Assembly: GCA_005656395.1 (NCBI GenBank)
Contig: SRSI01000016.1
Coordinates: 62,001 to 126,000 of the forward strand
Direction: 5' to 3'
DNA: 64,000 nt
From: Strongyloides papillosus
Lineage: Eukaryota > Nematoda > Chromadorea > Rhabditida > Strongyloididae
Under the pieces are notes generated by a model, which was not told the origin of the DNA, made no database searches, and was given only the letters and a program-made list of their open reading frames with translations. Made by a program: the position numbers and the translations under genes. Below are positions 59,924 to 64,000 of this stretch, piece by piece (positions within the stretch are counted from its first letter, which is position 1; each line of letters begins with the position of its first letter).

Positions 59924-60289
59924 AGCTGTTCAAACATTTAACGTGTTTGCTAAGATGGAGGCAACGGTGGAAAAATAAAAGAACCAGAAATTTTGAGTTG
60001 ATGAGACGAATCTTATTAACGATGAAACAAGAATTCTTCTCAGAATCAGTAATTTGTCTTTCCATTTTAGTAAAATCAAGACATAAATTAGTAAAAGTAC
60101 AGTAAAGTAGTGAATAAAATAACAATAAAAGAAAAGTGGTAGTTGTTATCTATTAATAATGGTTTAGACACACCTCTTAGAATAATCACCATCGAATCAC
60201 ACATTATTATTCATTACGAGTAATCAAAGCATTATTAATAATAGGCCGTATCTTTGGGAAATTGAATCAAATTATTAAGAGTTCTATTT
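59924..60289. other. No supported gene
   Basis: Frames on both strands at 59890-60125 overlap and share no motif. The sequence should hold the flank of element B's insertion but does not continue the integrase of element A in any frame I could read. Confidence 0.3.
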
Positions 60290-60520
60290 TCTACGCTTCG
60301 AAAAATGGGTTTTAGTCTACATGAAATAAAACTAATACAGGAACTTTACAAAGTAGTAGAATGTTAATTCTTTGCTTGAGATCTTCGCCAATTCAAACTT
60401 TCCTTTCAAAGGGTGTAAAAAAGGGAGATTCTCTTAGTCCTGTACTGTTCATAGCTGCATTACAAGGAATCATTAATAACGTCAAGAATGATTTAAAATC
60501 GAGTAAATAAAATGATATTT
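60290..60520 (+). pseudogene. Non-LTR (LINE-type) reverse-transcriptase fragment
   Basis: The plus strand encodes GVKKGDSLSPVLFIAALQGI at about 60413-60472, matching the RT motif G(V/I)RQGDPLSP.LFN..L. It is preceded by FLSKG and a short stretch without stops (about 60360). Frames break on both sides and the catalytic YxDD region is not readable. It is a small degraded scrap. Confidence 0.75.
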
Positions 60521-62100
60521 TAAACCGTTCAGCCCCAAAGTTGTAAGAAACATAACTTTGTCAATTTTAAAGGTAATGAAATGATTTTATACTCATTCGA
60601 TAGAGAAGGGTTGGTGAAATAATCTTACTTAAAATTGAATATGACGCTACTTAATAATAAAGTACAGTAGTTATTTAAAGTAGAGGTAAAATGACTAATT
60701 TAATAAAAATTTTAGAGTAACAAATTTATAAAATATATATGCGTATAGTTAGACAATAAAACAATAAAAAAATATTATTATAGTAACTTTTTGAATTTTA
60801 CAATAATAATTATTTAATTCATGCGATATTTTTCTATTGAACATTTTTATTGAAAATAACAAATTTTACAAAAAATAATTGAAATGAAAATTTAGTTTTG
60901 GTATTTATTCATAATAAAGCTGAGGATTGCAAAAGTTTACCAAAACCGATAAAAATACTTTAAACTTTCTCATGATATTTAGTAGATATATGTAAAAAGT
61001 CTAATTCTTACAATAGAATAACTTTTTATATTTACTGTATACATAGACATATTTAAATTTATTTTAATCCAGTATAAATGCCATTGACTCAAACATTTAA
61101 TCGATGTTGTGTTATTATTAGACCGGTGTTGCTAATTTATAAAGTCTATTACGCTTATTTGTCAAAGAATTTACAGTTAAAGTGACTAAGATTTATTTAT
61201 AAGCAGATCAATTCCAAGTATCTCTTCTTCAAAGAGACAATAATCTATAAGTATACGTTTCTTATCAAATGCAAATTCGCTTCAGGAAAATCTTTTACAT
61301 AGTGCAAAAAACACCAACATATCAAGGTTTGTTAATCAAACAAGGCGAAATATCGCAGCATTTTTTGTCTTTTTTAAAATTTTTGTAATTTTAAAAGGTT
61401 CTTTTTCTGTTCTATCAATCTTTAATATTCATTTTTTAATCCTGCTTTTTTTGACACTTGATGCGTATGTCAAATATTATCCTGAGTTACTATTTTCTGA
61501 AGAATTAAGAATGAAAAGTTGAAAAAATGATAATAAATGAAAAGAAGTTGACAACAAAAAAAATTATATAGATTAAAATTTCTACCATTATCCATTAATT
61601 AAAGATTTTATTAAATTTAATTAGAGAATAAAAAAGTTGTTGATCTTTAACAGGTTGCAGACCTGTTTAGTAAATTCTGTACTGTTTAGAAAATTATTTC
61701 TGCAAGCAAATAGCAATGAGCGAAGCGAATTTACTGTTTATATAATTTGTATTACTTAAAAATTGCTTTTAAATTTCACAAATGTGCACCTATTATTTTT
61801 ATAATTATTGAAATATCTGAAATTATCTGTAGTTACTTAACCTAAATTTAAAAATTGATTCTAGCTAACAAAAAATCAAATACTATTAAATTTGAAATTT
61901 ACATAAAACAAAATTCATTAATTTAATTTAATGAGAAAAATTTATTTCACATTTCGACGGCAGTTAAAATTGATTTTTTAATTAGACAAAAATTTAAATA
62001 TATTTTTACTTATAAGACAAAAAATGCGTGGTATTTTTAAATGGTACTATTATTTCAATACTATCAAAATAAATAATAATTTTGAGTGTTAACGCCATGT
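60521..62100. repeat. No gene; inverted partial repeat (about 61130-61300) and a hairpin
   Basis: About 61130-61300 is an inverted copy of the 50150-50300 repeat. A perfect hairpin AACAGGT-TGCAG-ACCTGTT lies at 61649-61667. GCAAGCAA and GAGCGAAGCGA at 61702-61728 echo the 36099-36121 hairpin. Confidence 0.5.
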
Positions 62101-62710
62101 AAAAGTAATTTAATTTTAAAATCTTTAATTACTGTACATTTTTACCAATTTAAATTGCATTTACTTAAAATATTTAATAAACTTCAATATGCTGTTATTT
62201 TCTATTTGGTATTTAGTAAATCTTCCTGAAACGAATTTCTATTGGATAAGAAACATGTACTTGTAAATTATTGTCTCTTTGAAAAAAGAGATATTTGGAT
62301 TTGATCTGCTTATAAAATAATTATAATCACTTGTACTTTAAATTTATAACGAATGAACGTAACAAACCGTCAAAATAAGTAACTGCGAACTAATAATAAA
62401 ACGAAATTTATCTAATGTTTAGGTTAATTGTGTAGATATAATATAAAGAATGAATTTGAAAATATCTTTCAAGAAGGTTAATACAATAAAAAAATTCTTT
62501 AAAAAGTGTTAAATTTTGCAAACACTTGGATTATACAGAGTATTTATACATCATCGTAATAAAGTAAGATCATATAGGTTCTCAGATGCTAAAGAGTTGG
62601 CAATATTCAACAATAGATAAAAATGCATTTTAGCATTATCACATAAGTGAATAATATATAGCATTTAAGCAGAATAATTAATATAAATTATTACTGTTAG
62701 TATCAGTCAA
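62100..62710 (+). repeat. Direct copy of the 48780/50143 repeat (empty hAT target)
   Basis: Collinear with 48780-48893 plus 50143-50640. The 8-bp target ATTTGGTA occurs once, at 62204-62211, so this copy never received the hAT-like element. Confidence 0.75.
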
Positions 62711-62908
62711 CGATTAGATAAAATACAAAGCTTACTTTAATCTAATTATTCATCGAATGGTGGAGCGATACAAGAGAACAATAAACAAAACACTAGCCTG
62801 CTTCGAAGTTGATAAGAACTGGAATCTAATAACCACCCATAATAAAACATTCTAGTGACAATCAACTTTTAATACAGTTCCATACAAAATTATGTTTAGG
62901 CGAAGAAA

Positions 62909-63178
62909 ATGTCAATAGAAAAGAACCTTAGAATACTGAATCATCAAAATGACACGGAACTACAAATAGATCACAGAGCATTGCTAGTTTCGGTAATAAA
63001 GACCCTAGATGACAAACAAACTAAAAAGATAACCAATAAACTCGAGTTCTTTAAGGTAGAAAATATGGTGTTAAATAGAATTTTAAGAAAAGTAAGGAAT
63101 GAAGGGAAGTTAAAAGACAAATATGAAAGACCGTATGTCATAATAACTGTAGATGAAACTTGTGGAAACTGTGAGTAA
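62909..63178 (+). CDS. Unrecognised 89-aa ORF
   Basis: ATG to TAA, less A+T-rich than its surroundings, charged and probably helical (ALLVSVIKTLDDKQTKKITN, KVRNEGKLKDKYERPY) with two cysteines at the end (TCGNCE). Similar composition continues in broken frames to about 63450, so it may be the start of a decayed element gene that follows the repeat copy, much as the 51765 ORF follows the other copy. No function is claimed. Confidence 0.35.
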   Translation: MSIEKNLRILNHQNDTELQIDHRALLVSVIKTLDDKQTKKITNKLEFFKVENMVLNRILRKVRNEGKLKDKYERPYVIITVDETCGNCE

Positions 63179-64000
63179 AATAAATTATTATGAAGTGGGA
63201 GAATCGATTACACTACAAACAGAGGCAAGAACATTTATAAAGTAGCTTACGTAAAGCAACTAAAACTATGTAAAACTTAACAATAAAGTGAAAAAGTCTA
63301 ATTGCTGAAGAGGGGTCAAAACTCTCAATGTCATTTAATTAAGGAAAGATAAATTTGGCTAAAAACTTACAATTTAGCAAAACATCACGGAAAATACTGC
63401 CAACATAGGAAAATAATTAAGAATTAGGTAAATGGAATGACAATATGGAAACAAATTCTGGACTTAAATACTGTAATTTTACTTTTTACGTGAAAACCTA
63501 AAAATTTAAGCAAGCAAACAATTTCAAAAATAACTTTAAATTTTAAACATATCATTTACCATCTCATAAAATTTTATCAAAATATCTTGTGAAGATCCAA
63601 AAGAAAAACAAAACTCTCACATTGTTACAAAAATTAAGTAAAACAGCAAAAATTACGAGATATTTCAAAATAAAAATCGATTAAAATTCCAGAAAATCGA
63701 AAACACGAAGTAAAATAAAAATAGAAACAAGGAGGATACATAAAGAAGTAAATCTTTCCAAATACATCAATAATTTCAGAGTATTGTACAAAAATGGCAG
63801 TGTAGAAACATAAATAAAAAGCAATAAAGTGAAACACAATAAATTAAAAATTCCATTAAGAAAAGCATAACATTTTAAGCTAATGCAGTTATAGGAAAAC
63901 TATGCACTATTTTTGAATATATAAACTTGAATAAATCATATAATTGATCGGTTTTTAAAACAGATATTGTATAGTATTTTTCTGTAATACATTATACTTC
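63179..64000. other. No supported feature
   Basis: A-rich plus strand with broken frames. The minus-strand frame at 63634-63837 is the shadow of this bias. Confidence 0.3.

Noticed and set aside
59924..60105. Continuation of element A integrase right of LTR-B2
   Set aside because: None of the minus-strand frames carries integrase motifs; no target duplication.

Overview
The window is very A+T-rich (by eye roughly four-fifths A/T) and clearly eukaryotic. Genes are split by GT...AG introns, many only 35-43 nt long with T-rich 3' ends. There is a canonical nuclear tRNA-Val gene, several Tc1/mariner remnants, Ty3/gypsy-type LTR debris and a non-LTR reverse-transcriptase scrap. Secreted proteins that look like diverged nematode transthyretin-like (TTL) proteins, with the tiny introns and base composition, make a Strongyloides-like nematode my best guess. 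This is inference; another A+T-rich invertebrate is possible.

Region 1 (1-28500) is built from duplicated copies of a head-to-head gene pair. One partner, called S here, is an 8-exon micro-intron gene for a secreted acidic Ser/Glu then Lys-rich protein of about 240 residues. The other, called TTL here, is a 2-exon gene for a secreted TTL-like protein. S1 (minus, 25-1013) and TTL1 (plus, 2536-3038) form one pair. TTL2 (minus, 5608-6077) and S2 (plus, 7605-8590) form its mirror image, so 1-8614 is one imperfect palindrome. S3 (12549-13540) lacks a visible partner. TTL3 (minus, about 17455-18874) and S4 (23921-24890) are a third pair, pushed apart by inserted repeats, and both are pseudogenes. 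TTL4 (28083-28504) is a diverged solitary copy. Dispersed repeats, a tRNA-Val gene, a tRNA-Met-like relic, a gypsy remnant and mariner remnants fill the gaps.

Region 2 (28500-38975) has no gene I can support. It holds a mariner remnant, a 1.13-kb element with inverted termini, a 356-bp tandem duplication and a GC-rich hairpin followed by CTAG that resembles a Helitron 3' end.

Region 3 (38976-46086) is the most striking. It is a secreted multidomain gene made of tandem repeats of a unit of about 1.3 kb, each unit carrying one cysteine-containing domain exon in phase 1-1. The long introns contain decayed copies of the first (signal-peptide) exon, so the gene looks like a tandem array of two-exon genes fused into one transcription unit.

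Region 4 (46575-64000) is mobile-element territory: a full-length but dead mariner, a 1.24-kb hAT-like non-autonomous element with a perfect 8-bp target duplication and an empty paralogous site at 62204, two related LTR retroelements on the minus strand (one truncated by the other), a 133-aa gag-position ORF of unusually high GC, a long internal palindrome, a LINE-type RT fragment and two unrecognised ORFs. Coordinates of repeats without clear termini are approximate.
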